DNA from: Malania oleifera
Lineage: Eukaryota > Streptophyta > Magnoliopsida > Santalales > Ximeniaceae
Direction of reading: 5' to 3'
Assembly (NCBI RefSeq): GCF_029873635.1
Contig: NC_080420.1
Coordinates: 120,784,719 to 120,848,718 of the forward strand
DNA length: 64,000 nucleotides
Below are positions 31,392 through 43,297 of this stretch, one piece after another. Each line of letters starts with the position of its first letter. The first letter of the stretch is position 1. The notes below the pieces were generated by a model that was given only the letters and a program-made list of their open reading frames with translations, was not told the DNA's origin and made no database searches. The translations under genes and the position numbers were made by a program.

Positions 31392-33293
31392 TGACTCACT
31401 TGAAAAATGAGCAGCTCGAAAGCTATCCCAAGTATAGGAGTTATGTCGTGTAATATTAAGCCCAAGGGCTAGATCGTCTCCTCAGGGAATGCATTTAATC
31501 TCAGATTTTACGTTCTTCCAATCGAAATTAAAAAGGTACTGAACTCAGTTCAGATTCGGGTTTTTCAAGAGTTGTTCAATTTTACTTTTGCCGAATTAGA
31601 TGACACGTAATTTAAAAACCCTAAAACTAACATGTACTAAATAAAAGAAACAAGAATAGAAATCCTAGTTTACTTAAAGAAACATTGGGACACGCACTAA
31701 TTAAAAATAGAAACTACAAATAAGGAATTAAAACACGCTAGAATATAAACTCTAATCTACCTAAGGAAACATTAAAGCACGTGTCAATTAAAGAAGGAAA
31801 CTTTGAATATAAATTTAAAACACGCAAAGGAAACTTAACTAGATATGAATACACACAAAAAAAAAACGAACCTTTAACAAGAAGAACCTTGAATTAAAAC
31901 TAAATTATTAATGAATTAAACGAAAACAAGACACGATAAAAACACGGACTTTAATAAAAACCGACCTAAACTAAATCAAGTTTCGAAAAATAAAAATTAA
32001 ATCTTGAAAAGATGACTATTCTAAATTCGTTAAAAACAAAACACTTCCTTTTTTTTCTTTTCGTATTTTATTTTTTTTTATTTTTTTTTTAAGAAACAAA
32101 ATCAAAATCTAAAGTAAGCGAAGATAAATAAAACAGGACTAATTTAAATGCCTTAGATCTAATACTAACTTTAATTAAGAACAATAAGAGTAAACAAAAA
32201 ATTACACTTCACTAAAAAAATTAAGTCCCTTAACAAATACTCAAATCCCAAGTCTCAAATAAACTTAAACAAATAAAAAAAACACATCATTCATTGCAAC
32301 TTAAAAAAAAACAGCAAAGAAAAGAAAAGATGAGAGTGAGAGAGAGAGCAAAACAGAGTGTGGTTGCTGGAGAATGGCCGTGGCTTTGGTGACTGCTACA
32401 GTGTTGTAGTTGCTGCTGTTGTTGCTGGCGGTGGAGGAGAAGATCTGCTGGTGTTGCTGCTGGCGGGGGGGCTGTATTGTGCTCTGTTGCTGCTGGTCGG
32501 GGGTGGAGATGGAGATGCAGGCAGCAGGGACTGCTGCTGGCTGTTGCGCTCTGCTGTCAGGAAGAGGAGGCCTCGGGTGGCTGGCCAGAAGGATGCTGCT
32601 GTGCTTCGGTTGTGGCTGGGAAACAAGAGGAACAGAGGGATACAGGGGAAGAGGAAGAAGGAAAGGGGAAAGAACAGAGGGGGAAAGAAGGAAAGAGAAG
32701 AGAGAACGAGAAGGAGAAAAAAAAACAACAACTCAAAAAAATACCAAACCCAAGAAGAAGAAGAAGGAGAAGAAGAAGACCAAGAACAGGAACAAAGGCA
32801 GCGTGAGAGGGCGAGAGGCTGCGCTGGAGGAGGCATTTTAAAACATAAAATAGAAGAAGCCCTACCCAATTAGCCTACCCGACCCGGCTATGCATGGCTG
32901 GGTCACATCAACTATCCATTTTTTTTAATATTTTTTTCATTTTATTTGTTCTCCATTCGTTGCAAATTATGCTCTTCTGGAGCCCGTATCTCACAAAATT
33001 CAAAACATGAAAGTTGTAGATAATCCTTTCCTCTTTCTTCAAAAATTTGAATCGTCTCGATCGGAGCTCGGAAGGAAAAGTTATGCATAAAATACGAACA
33101 GGTATTGGTTTTGATTCCCGGGAATTTTCCTGCGACAAAAAATTACCAAATTCTCATAAATAATGCAATAAAGTTCAAGAATGATGATTTTGGCATTTTA
33201 TTAAAATATTGGATAATTTTGGACATTTAATTAAAAATATAAACGGTAAAGCCCGGGTTAAACGTCCAATTACGCAGTTTTGACGCGTAATCA
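31392..33293 (-). mobile_element. Unclassified solo LTR, copy A
   Basis: 1902 bp starting TGACTCAC and ending GCGTAATCA, with perfect TSD gaaat (31387-31391 and 33294-33298). It aligns with 56113-58051: both have AATGAGCAGCTCG, then AAGCTATCCCAA, TAGATC(G/A)TCTCCTCAGGGAA, a long A-rich zone, a purine-rich zone (32330-32830) and a block AAACATGAAAGTTGTAGA...CGTCTCGATCGGAGCTCGG. TG...CA ends, 5-bp TSDs and lack of genes indicate a solo LTR. The orientation is tentative: a TATA-like region and CT-rich leader appear on the minus strand. Superfamily not assigned. Confidence 0.82.
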
Positions 33294-33639
33294 GAAATAC
33301 AATGAAGCTCAAGTGTAGAATTCACCAAAATCCTTCTTAGATAAGAATTAGAAATAGGAACTCAGAGAAAGAAGGATCAGCACTTCAGAATTCTCAGTGA
33401 AATAATTTTTGAATGAGTGAACAAGAGTGCTTTGGAAGAACAAGAATACTTTCAGCTTTACAAGCAGATTTTTCAATTCTTGGATGTGTTTTGATTTGCA
33501 AAACCATGTATTTATAGGCTTTCAAACTTGTTTCCATGTTGCAAAAGTTTCCTTTAAGTGTTTTCCAATATTATAGAAATTTTGGAGCTCAAACGGCTAT
33601 ATTTTAAAATATTAGAATTTGAAAATTTTTCCCGTTGAA

Positions 33640-33925
33640 CAGAGTTCAGTTGACTGAAGTGTCGTGGTCAGTCAACTGAAGTTCCTTAAACCCCTTTAAA
33701 ATGGAGCTGGATACAGGGTCAGTCATCTGAAGTAGGGTTCAGTTGACTGATGTCGCAAGTTCAGTTTACTGAAGTCACAAGTTCAGTCGACTGAACTCAC
33801 TGCTGCAACTTTCTGCCTGTTCTGGAAATACTTCAGTCAGCTGAACCTATTCTTCAGTCGACCGAAGTCATTTGTTCAGTCATCTGAAGTCCCTCCCGTG
33901 AACAGTGTTCAATTGACTGACAGCA
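33640..33925. repeat. Palindrome cluster TTCAGTCGACTGAA in copia LTR
   Basis: Eight or more degenerate copies of the palindrome TTCAGT(C/T)(G/A)ACTGAA, such as GTTCAGTTGACTGAAG and TTCAGTCGACTGAACT, spaced irregularly. It is sequence-distinct from, but architecturally like, the TTCGTCGACGAA clusters of the gypsy LTRs. Confidence 0.8.
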
Positions 33926-36058
33926 GTGGCCCTGCTTCAGTGTTTTGATCATAACTTTTTATGTATAACTTAAAATTAGGTGTTCTTGATGTCAAATGAA
34001 AGCTAAGAGAAAATCCTAAAACTTTCATGTTAAAAACTTTTTAAAATAACGAGGTTTTAATGGTGAAAAATACACTTGAATATAGCTATATAAAAACTGA
34101 CAGCAAATAGAAAAACCCTCTTTGGTGCTTTTTATTCCAAAAATGATTCTAACCCTTTTAAAATAATTTTTGACTTTATAAAATTATTTTACAGATATTT
34201 TAAAAGATATTTAGGTTCAAGAAGTTAACCTAAGAGCTTCAAAATATTGCAAACGATATTTTAAACATTTAAAGTACTTACATGAAAACTTCTAAAACTT
34301 TTCTCATTCTTAAGTCTTCATGTTTTGTTTCTTCAAGCTTCCATCTTTTCTTCAAGCTTTCAAACTTTGAGCTTTATCACTTTGCCTTTCTTTGGATCTT
34401 TTAGTATTCCTTGGCTTTCAACAACTCATTCATGTCTTCATATTCTTCAAGATTTAGTATATCATCTTTAAATCCATGCTTGAACTCTTTTAAGCTTCAT
34501 TTGATCCTCTTGAGCACTTTGACCTTTGCTTTCTCATATATAAGCCCTGAAATATCATTACTCACACAAATACATTAAATTTCACTTGTTTGTTAGCAGC
34601 AAAACAAGATAATAAGATTTTAAGCCTTGTAAGGCCAACAACATCTCTCTCTCCAATGCCAACTACCCAAAAAAAATACAAAACCCTACACAAAACTTAC
34701 CCTCTGAACCAGGGTAATCAATATATTCTCTACCCGCGAGCCTGATCTGCTCGCACAACTGTCTCATCTGAAAAATGGTAATGTAATGGGGTGAGTCGAT
34801 GCTCAGTAAGTGGAGATATGCTATTACTAGTGTGTGGCGACCAAGTCATAAAATTATAATAATAATATTTAAAAACTGTATAATCTGGAAATTCTGTACA
34901 ACACATGTATAGTATCTTAAAACATTTGTATCGTCTGAATTTTCTATCATTCATAGTGCTACATCATACTATATACAATAAAGTTGTAAAACTGTATACA
35001 TATACATAACTGTGTTCTTTCCTTGGGACTCTGTATGTTATGATTTGACCCCTCATGACAGGATTGTGCGGCCCGTAGGCGGGACTTAATCTGGTCGGCC
35101 CTCCAGATAAAGTCAATATACTCTACACTACTCCAGCCCAGCCAAACTGCATACACTCCTAAGCTCGGAACTGGCTGCTACCTCGTCAAACCGGCCCCCT
35201 CAAACCAATGAACTGGGGAGATTCATACTCTTCGAGCACGGCTGACGGTACCCACCCACTATTTGAGATATGTGGTTGCACTCTATCTATATCTAGCAAC
35301 GGTACCGTGCTTTGTATTCTATATTTGTACTGTATCTGTCTGTAATCTTTCCACAGGGATCTGATATTATATATATACATACTATACTCTTTATACTGTT
35401 TTCATTATATTTACAAACTAACCATAACACTATATTACTGTATTGTAAATACTGTAATATCCATAGCATCTTGATGCTATAACTGTGTAATCTGCCTATA
35501 CTTTCTTTTTATATAATCTGTCCGTGTAATCATCTGAATAAAACTATATATATGTGTACATATTTTGTCTTTATAAAATTTGTAATTATTTATCCATAGT
35601 TGTACAACTTGAAATACTGTAAAACTGCATATCAATAACATGTACTCAGGCAACACATATTTTGAAAATTCACATTCTGTATAATATTTGGTATTCATGC
35701 ATATTTATATATATAATTTCTGATAACATAAATAAATCTCCTAGCATAACATATTTCCTTTACCTTATCTCTGAAAAGCCCCTACTGTACTCTAACCCGA
35801 TACCCGCAGGGCTCTCCATTCAATACCCTGAAAACCTCATCCCCCAGAACAAAACATTAGTATTTCTTCGTGTATTGCATTTCCTATAACTGAGGGAAAG
35901 ACAAATACTGAATAAAATGTCTTACCCTGAGATTGGGACGAAATCCAAATCAACTTTTCCAACGATCAGCTCCGACAGACTTGCAGAGAATTTCGCCAGG
36001 AGCGTCTTCGATCCGGTGAGAAACGTGCCCGGAATCAAAGAGAGAAGGGGAGGGATTC

Positions 36059-36062
<4 letters not shown>

Positions 36063-36114
<52 letters not shown>
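36063..36114. repeat. (GA)26 microsatellite in E5 LTR
   Basis: Uninterrupted GA repeat; only a short GA tract is present at the same site of the sister LTR (about 42870-42890). Confidence 0.95.
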
Positions 36115-36117
<3 letters not shown>

Positions 36118-36157
36118 ATTTTGCACTAAAAATCTGTCTAAAATTCGGGTTTTTCAC

Positions 36158-36165
36158 TATTTATA
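36158..36165 (-). promoter_or_regulatory. TATA box of E5 3' LTR
   Basis: TATAAATA on the minus strand. It has kept its place although the palindrome cluster just upstream has been lost from this LTR. The counterpart, with the cluster intact, is at 42936-42943. Confidence 0.7.
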
Positions 36166-36469
36166 GGGCCAGATTCTGTTTCCATTTCCCTCTCTCTTAA
36201 TATTTAAATATTATTATTTTTTGGGTCATTACATTCTCCCCTCTTTACAAAATTTTGTCCTCGAAATTTACTATCTATATCTCCATCATTCCGTAAAGGA
36301 AAAAGGGTCTACTTATTTTATTACTTGCCCTCACTTATGGCAGAGGAATATCGTGATTACATACTATGTTCTGGGAAATTACACATATAGAACTAAAACT
36401 ATCTACTAACTAAAATCAATACATGTACCTGCAAAAGAAACATTATCTAGATACTATACTTTACTTGAT

Positions 36470-37840
36470 TACCTCTATACCTCTTGGAATAACTGTGGGT
36501 ATCTCTGTCTGATCTACTCTTCGAGTTCTCAAGAAGCTTCCTCTATGGCGTGATTCCTCCACAAAACTTTAACTAACTGTATTTCTTTAGCGCATAAAGT
36601 CTGAACCTTTATGTTCAAAATTTGTACTGGTACTTCTTCATATCCCAATGAATCCTTAAACTATATCTCTGCATAGCTAATGATTTGGGATGGGTCTGTG
36701 ACGTATTTCCTTAACATGGCAACATGAAACACGTTATGAATTCGAGCCAAAGCTGGCGGCAAAGATAGCCTATAGACAACTGACCCTATTTTCTCAAGTA
36801 TCTCAAAAGGAACAATATATCTAGGGCTCAACTTGCCCTTCTTTCCAAACCTCATAACTCCTTTCAGAGGAGCTATCTTCAAAAATACTCGATCTCCCAC
36901 ATCAAATTCCAACTCTCCGTGGCGAGTGTCTGCATAACTTTTCTGCCGACTCTGTACTGTACTGATTCTTTCTTTGATTAGTTGGACCTTGTCACAAGCT
37001 TGCTGTACTATCTCTGGACCTAAAACTCGCCTTTCACCTACCTCGTCCCAAAAGAGAGGAGAACAACATCTCCTGCTATACAATGCCTCGTATGGAGCCA
37101 TGCCGATACTAGCCTGGTAGCTATTATTATAAGCAAATTCAACTAGCGGCATAAACTGAATCCAACTGCCTCCAAAATCAAGCACACAAGCATGAAGCAT
37201 ATCCTCTAGTGTCTGAATTGTTCTCTTAGTTTGACCATTTGTCTGGGAATGAGAAGCAGTGCTAAAAGCTAACTAAGTACCCATAGCCTCTTGAAAACTT
37301 TTCCAAAATCGTGAAATAAACCGAGGATCTCAGTCCGAGATTATGGATACTGGTACTCCATGCACACGAACTATCTCTTGAACATATATCTCCGCTAGTC
37401 TGTCCATGGAATAACTGATTTTAATAGGGATGAAATGAGCGGTTTTCGTCAGACGATCTACAACCACCCAAATCACATTCAGTCCTTGTCGTACTGGTGG
37501 TAACCCCGTAATGAAGTCCATCGAAACGTGGTCCCATTTCCATTCTGAAATGAACAGTGGTTGCAATTGTCATGCCGGTCTTTGGTGCTTAGCTTTCACC
37601 TACTAACACATCAAGCATTGTTGAACAAATTCGAATTTCTCCCTCTTCATTCCACTCCACCAGAAATACTCTCGCAGGTCCCTGTACATTTTAGTACTAC
37701 CGGGATGAACCATGTATAGGGATCTGTGAGCCTCCTCCAGTATAGTTCTTCTAATCTTGGTATCCGCAGGAACACATAGCCTAGTACGGAATCACAGAGC
37801 TCCGTCATCTGATATGCTGAACTCCTCACCCTAACCATTA
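36470..37840 (-). pseudogene. Integrase and chromodomain of E5
   Basis: Minus strand. The zinc-finger region is near 37700-37580 (stop in place of a residue before QHQRPA). The core has SMDFITGLPPVRQG (first Asp) and VVVDRLTKTAHFIPI; the second Asp is kept (S-I-I-S-D, 37340), but the next Arg codon is TGA. The Glu region is TKRTIQTLEDM (Lys for Glu). Then a 179-codon open stretch (37200-36661) with AYNNSYQASIGMAPYEALY, a GPY/F-like segment and NVFHVAMLRKYV. The chromodomain remnant (V-Q-I-L-N-I-K-V) runs to about 36530. Inactive. Confidence 0.87.
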
Positions 37841-39480
37841 CGTACTCTAGCCATCACTGCTGCCAACTCTGCATCATCACCTTGAGTTGCTTTAATCCTC
37901 TCGTAAAGCGTAGGCTGAACCACTAGACTGGCAATGACTGCCTGCAGACTCTCCTCTATTAACTCTAAACTGATCTTCTCCAAATCCACTAAAATTGAAT
38001 GTGGAATCCCCATAGCTGCCAGTACGGGTCCCCCTGATTTTCTGCTCAGAGCATCTGCTACTACATTTGCTTTTCCTGGGTGGTAACTAATCGTGCAATC
38101 ATAGTCTTTAATAAGCTCTAGCCACCTTCTTTGCCTCATATTTAACTCTTTCTGGGTAAAGAAATATTTCAAACTCTTATGATCCGTGAAAATCTCACAC
38201 TTCCCACCATATAAATAATGCCTCCAGATCTTGAGAGCATACACCATTGCAGCAAATCATGGACAGAATAATTCTTCTCATATTCTTTAAGTTGTCCAGA
38301 CGCATATGGAATAACCCTGCCATGTTGCATCAACACACATCCAAGACCCTTCAAAGAGGCATCACTGTATATTACAAAATCGTCCTCCCCTGATGGGATA
38401 GCCAGTATTGGAGCTGAAACTAACCGCTGCTTTAACTCTTGGAAACTCTGCTCACAGTCATCAGTTCACTCAAACTTTATATTTTTCCTCGTAAGTCATG
38501 TTAATGAACCTGATAACCTGGAGAAACCATCCACAAAGCACTGGTAATAACTTGCTAATCCCAGAAAACCCCTGACTTCCTAAACATATCCCGGCCTTTC
38601 CCAACTTACCACAACCTCTATCTTATTCGGATCAACTGATACTTCTGCTTCTGATATCACATGGCCGAGAAAAGTAACTTGCCTTAACCAGAACTCACAT
38701 TTCTTGAATTTTGCATATAATTTCTTTTCTCTCAATATCTGCAACACTAGCCTCAAATGGTGCTCGTGCTCCTCAAAACTCCTCGAGTAGACCAGTATAT
38801 CATCAATGAATACAACCACAAACTGGTCCAAATACTAATGAAACACCTGATTCATTATATCCATAAATACTTCTAGTGCATTAGTCAACCCAAATGAAAT
38901 TACTAAGAACTCCTAATGCTCATACCTGGTACGAAATGCAGTCTTCAAAATATCTTCTACTTTAACTTTCACCTGATGGTAGCCTGACCGCAGATCAATT
39001 TTAAAGTAAACTTGAGTCCCCTGGAGCTGATCAAATAAATCATCGATCCTAGGGAGAGGATATTTATTATTGACTGTTAATTTTTTTATCTCCCTATAAT
39101 CGATGCATAATATCATGGTTCCATCTTTCTTTTTCACGAACAAAACTGACGCTCCCCAGGGCGACACACTGGGCCTGATAAAACCCTTATCCAGTAATTC
39201 ATGTAGCTGATCTTTTAGTTCTTTCAACTTGACTGGAACCATACGGTACGGTGCTTTAGATACTGGTGTAGATCCCAGCAACAAGTCTATAGTGAACTCA
39301 ATCTTATGATCTGGTGGCAAACCAGACAATTCTTCTAGAAATAAATCTGGGAATTCCCTCACTATTGGTATGTCAGCTTGTCCCAATGCTTCTTTTGACA
39401 ATTCTCGTATGTATGCGATATACCCCTGGCAACCATCCTGTAGCAGTCTCTTCACCTGAATAGCCGACATCATTTGTGGC
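37841..39480 (-). pseudogene. RT and RNase H of E5
   Basis: RT from about 39470 with [35 protein letters not shown] and [15 protein letters not shown]; the catalytic FIDDILVYS block is at about 38808, followed by [15 protein letters not shown]. The longest open piece (39731-38913, 272 codons) fuses the protease end to RT without a stop. RNase [55 protein letters not shown] (38060). Stops near 38840, 38580 and 38470, and a frameshift at 38255. The coding region is among the better kept in the window. Confidence 0.88.
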
Positions 39481-40945
39481 GAGGGACATATGTGTGAACC
39501 CGTAAATCTAAATTCTGGCTCATCCGGAGGTCTGAAAATTACTTCTTTCTTATGGCAATCAATACTAGCATGATAAATAGCTAGCCAATCCATACCCAAT
39601 ATCACATCAAATCCCTGTATATCCAGGACCACAAGATCGGCTAAAAGCACTCTGTCCTGAATACTTACTGGAAAACTCCGAAGTACCCTCCTGCATCTAA
39701 TCATAGATCCCACCGGCATACCCACAGACAATTCTATATCTAATGGCTGTGTCTCTATTCAAGCTATTTTCACATATCCCGCTGATATAAAAGAGTGGGT
39801 GGCACCTATATCAAACAAAACAATCATTTTATATGAAAAAGCAGTAAGGGTACCTGTGACCACGTCACTAGCCGTCTCAGCGTCTCCCGGTGTCAACGCA
39901 TAGACCCTCCTCGGTGCAGTGTTCCTCTGTTGTCCACCGTGAGGCACCTGATATCCTCCTCGAAATGATCTGGGAGCTTGTGCGTAATTCGATGGCATCT
40001 GACACGATCAAGCTATATGAACGGGCTTTCCGCATCGATAACAAACATTTTCCCTCAGTAGGCACTCACCAGGACGTCTCCGTCCGCATCTAGGACAAAT
40101 GGCAGGAAGTTATCCGCCCTGAAATCCACCATGCTCTACCATCTATCTCTGGCCTCCTCCAAATCTACCCCCTCTCCAAAGGCCTCGGCTGGACCCGCCT
40201 AAAAACTCAAAGGCGCAGTCCTCTTTCTTTGACTCTGCGTCTCAGTCTCCTTTGGCAAACTTTCCTCTACTATAATAGCCCTGACAACCAACTATGAGAA
40301 GTCCTGGATCCTCAGTACTTCCACCTGCCTGTAAATATCACGCCTCAAGTTTCTCTCAAAGATTCTAACTTTCTTTGCTTTATCTGGGACAATATAGGGG
40401 CAGAAACGAGATAGCTCAATAAATCTCGCAGCGTACTGCTATATAGTCAACGACCCCTGAGACAGACTCAGAAACTTCTGTACTCGAGCATCTCTGAATG
40501 AAGCAGGATAATATCTATCAAAGAATATGTCTCTGAATCGAGCCCACGTCATTTGCACTGGTATCACCCTCTGCTCCTCCAACAGTCCAGTGGCTGACCA
40601 ACATCTCTCGGCCTCCCCTGCCAGCCTATATGTAGCATATAATACTCTCTGCTCATCGGTGCAGTGGAGTACTGTCAGAATCTTCTCTATTTCCTGCATC
40701 CAATTCTCAGCAACTGCAGGATCGGTAGCTCTAGAAAAAGCTGGCGGATTCATCTTCATGAATTTCTCTATAGTGCATCCCTGAACTGGAGATGGGCCTC
40801 CCTGCTCTCTAAAACTCTGCGCTATCTCAGCCATAACTTGCTGAGCTACACTACGTAGCACAGCATCTGAATCCCCACCTGCTGCGCTAGAAGGACTAGC
40901 ACCATCATCCCCACTAGCGTGAGCGCTATTGCCCCTTGGGTCCAT
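39481..40945 (-). pseudogene. gag: gag and protease of E5
   Basis: gag ATG at 40945, preceded on the minus strand by TGTTTGCAGG (acceptor-like). The first 168 codons are open: Met-Asp-Pro-Arg N terminus, VLRSVAQQVMAEIAQ, a capsid start with CTIEKFMKMNPPAF and VLYATYRLAGEAERCW. After 40439 the frame breaks. First knuckle CPRCGRRRPGEC at about 40090; the second has decayed. Protease 39998-39480 with D-I-G-A-T-H-S-F-I (Ser to Ile beside the catalytic Asp), [19 protein letters not shown] and ILGMDWLA. Confidence 0.85.
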
Positions 40946-41251
40946 CCTGCAAACATATAGAATACCATTTTAGAATTCTATTTCCCTATAGACCCAACTT
41001 ATTCAACTAAAACTCCAAATTCTCTATTAAGCATCCTTCCTGATCCGAACCCCAAATCACCTCCTATAACCTAAATACATAAACTCGGCGAAAGTTTACT
41101 ATAGTTTTCTTGAAATCGTCACCTCAGGAAAAATACAAAAACTACCACGAAATCCTGTATCCAGATCACAAAATAAAACCTCAAATTTTTTTCCTATATT
41201 CTGGTATTGTTTTTCGTTGCACTCTAGAGTCTACAAAACCTAAGAACCTAG

Positions 41252-41263
41252 GCTCTGATACCA
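41252..41263 (-). other. Primer-binding site of E5
   Basis: GCTCTGATACCA on the plus strand (TGGTATCAGAGC on the sense strand), three bases from the LTR end. The leader 40946-41251 is non-coding and carries the conserved CCTAGGTTCTTAGGTT motif. Confidence 0.95.
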
Positions 41264-41266
41264 AAT

Positions 41267-43279
41267 TGTAACATCCTCAAAATTTTCACCATTTTTTTAT
41301 AATAATAATAATAAATTACTCCAATGCTTGCATGTAGTGAGCATCCCTATGCAGCGGAAAAACATAAATCACATAACCACATATACATGTATATACAATA
41401 CCAAAATTCAGTATTTTCAACCATAGCTACATAATACATCTCTCTCTCTCTAGTGCCAACTACCCAAAAAAAAGACAACCCTACACAAAACTTACCCTCT
41501 GAACCAGGGTAATCAATATATTCTCTACTCGCGAGCCTGATCTACTCGCCCAACTGTCTCACCTGAAAAATGGTAATGTAGTGGGGTGAGTCGACGCTCA
41601 ATAAGTGGAGATATGTTATTACCAGTGTGTGGCGACCAATTCATAAAATTATAATAATAATATTTAAAAACTGCATAATCTTGAAATTCTGTACAACACA
41701 TGTATAGTATCTTAAAACGTTTGTATCATCTGAATTTTCTTTTATTCATAGTGCTACATCATACTATATACAATAAAAGCTGTAAAACTGTATACATATA
41801 CATAATTGTGATCTTTCCCTGGGACTCTGTTTGTCATGATTTGACACCTCATGACAAGGTTGTGCGGCCCATAGGCGGGACTTAATTTGGTCGGGCCTCC
41901 AGATAAGTCAATATACTCTACACTACTCCAGCTCGGCCAAACTGCATACACTCCTAAGTTCAGAACTAGCTGCTACCTCGTCAAATCGGCCCCCTCAACC
42001 CAGTGAACTGGGGAGCTTCATACTCTCCGAGCACGGCTGACGGTACCCACACACTATCAGAAATATGTGGTTGCACTCTATCTATATCTAGCAACGGCAC
42101 CATGCTCTATATTCTATATCTGTACTGTATCTGTCTGTAATCTTTCCATAGGGATCTGATACTATATATATACATACTATACTCTTTATACTATTTTCAT
42201 TATATTTCCAAAATAACCATAACACTATATTACTGTACTGTAAATACTGTAATATCCACAACATCTTGATGCTATAACTGTGTAATCTGCCTATACTTTC
42301 TTTCTATATAATCTGTCCGTGTAATCATCTGACTAAAACTATATATATGTGTACATATTTTGTCTGTATAAAATTTGTAATTATCTATCTATGGCTGTAT
42401 AACTTGAAATACTATAAAACTGCATATCAATAACATGTACTCAGGCCACACATATTTTGAAAATTCACATTCTGTATAATATTTGGTATTCATGCATATT
42501 TATATATATAATTTCTAATAACATAAATAAATCTCCTAGCATAGCATATTTTCCTTACCTTATCTTTGAAAATCTTCTACTGTACTCTAGCTCGACACCC
42601 GCAGGGCTCTCCACTCAATACCTTGAAAACCACATCCTCTAAAACAAAACATTAGTATTTCTTCGTGTATTGCATTTCCTATAACTGAGGGGAAGACAAA
42701 TACTGAACAAATGCCTTAACTTGAGATTGGGACGAAATCCAAATTAACTTTTCCAACGATCAACTCCGGCAGACTTGCAGAGAACTTCGCCAGGAGCGTC
42801 GTGGTGGTCTTAGATTTTCGATCCAGCGAGAAATGGGCCCGGAATCGAGGAGAGAAGGGGAGGGAGTCGTAGGAGAGAGAGAGAGAGAGATAAGAATTTT
42901 GCGTTAAAAATCTATCTAAAATCCGAGTTTTTCACTATTTATAGGGTTAGATTCGTCAACGAGACACATCACCTCATCGACGAGTCCTTCAATAATTTCG
43001 TCGACGAACTTCCTCCGTCGTCGACAAATTTCAGACTACCCCAAAAATCCTTCTCGATATTTTCTCGTCGACGAGGCGTAGCTTTGTCGATGAGTTCCCT
43101 TATGCACTCGTCGACGAACTCCCTGTGTTCGTGGACGAGGACCTGTAGAAAATATTTCGGGTTATTCTTTCCAAAATGCAATGTCGCGTTCGTCGACGAA
43201 GCCTGCTGCCTCCTTCTATTTCTGTTTCCATTTCTCTCTCTCTTAATATTTAAATATTATTATTTTTCGGGTCATTACA
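41267..43279 (-). repeat. 5' LTR of E5
   Basis: 2013 bp, TGTAACATCCTC at the left and GGGTCATTACA at the right. Minus-strand order: palindrome cluster (42955-43200), TATAAATA (42936-42943), GA/CT tract, AAATTAACTTTTCCAACGATC leader block, then a long AT-rich part. The hairpin region here is a divergent GTGAGTCGACGCTCAATAAG (41585-41604). Confidence 0.9.
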
Positions 43280-43297
43280 TCAACGGTTCAAGTGCCC
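43280..43297 (+). repeat. 3' LTR of E1, 18-bp segment 3
   Basis: TCAACGGTTCAAGTGCCC, between the E5 LTR and the E6 LTR. It aligns with 5' LTR bases about 1718-1734 (GTGGTTGACATGACC), and the LTR continues at 53215. Its last five bases, tgccc, are the E6 TSD. Confidence 0.75.

Larger units (their letters stand above)
30388..34640 (-). mobile_element. Copia-like (SIRE-type) solo LTR, interrupted
   Basis: The minus strand starts TGTTGGCCTTACAAGGCTTA and ends near GGGGGGGTGAATTGGC...TTCA, a pattern I associate with SIRE/Maximus Ty1/copia LTRs (from memory, not searched). Perfect TSD acatc at 30383-30387 and 34641-34645. Net length about 2.35 kb after removing the solo LTR at 31392-33293. No coding domains. 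It is AT-rich, with a set of TTCAGTCGACTGAA-like palindromes at 33640-33925. Confidence 0.8.
30320..36233 (-). repeat. 3' LTR of E5, interrupted and U3-deleted
   Basis: Matches 41391-43279 starting at TATACATGTATATACAATACC (about 30328). It is split by a copia-like solo LTR (30388-34640), and the rest (34646-36233) follows the right LTR closely. Relative to the right LTR, 268 bp (42955-43222, the whole GTCGAC palindrome cluster) are missing at 36176, with TTC at both edges. It ends GGGTCATTACA; the polypurine tract is at about 36234-36250. Confidence 0.88.
30320..43279 (-). mobile_element. E5: reverse gypsy element in the E1 3' LTR
   Basis: Left (3') LTR 30320-36233 with nested insertions, minus-strand pol and gag 36470-40945, PBS 41252-41263, right (5') LTR 41267-43279. 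The right flank (43280-43297) is E1 LTR sequence. The left flank is not the matching E1 position: roughly 0.9 kb of E1 LTR and about 124 bp of the E5 LTR end were deleted, so no TSD can be shown. Confidence 0.88.

Noticed and set aside
32358-32873. Overlapping open frames of 109-171 codons in a G/A-rich zone
   Set aside because: Low-complexity purine-rich sequence open in several frames on both strands, inside a solo LTR, with no domain; the equivalent zone in copy B is not conserved at protein level.
30388-34640. A non-LTR or MITE insertion
   Set aside because: TG...CA termini, 5-bp TSD acatc and the TGTTGGCC start favour a copia solo LTR; there is no poly(A) and no terminal inverted repeat beyond the LTR dinucleotides.
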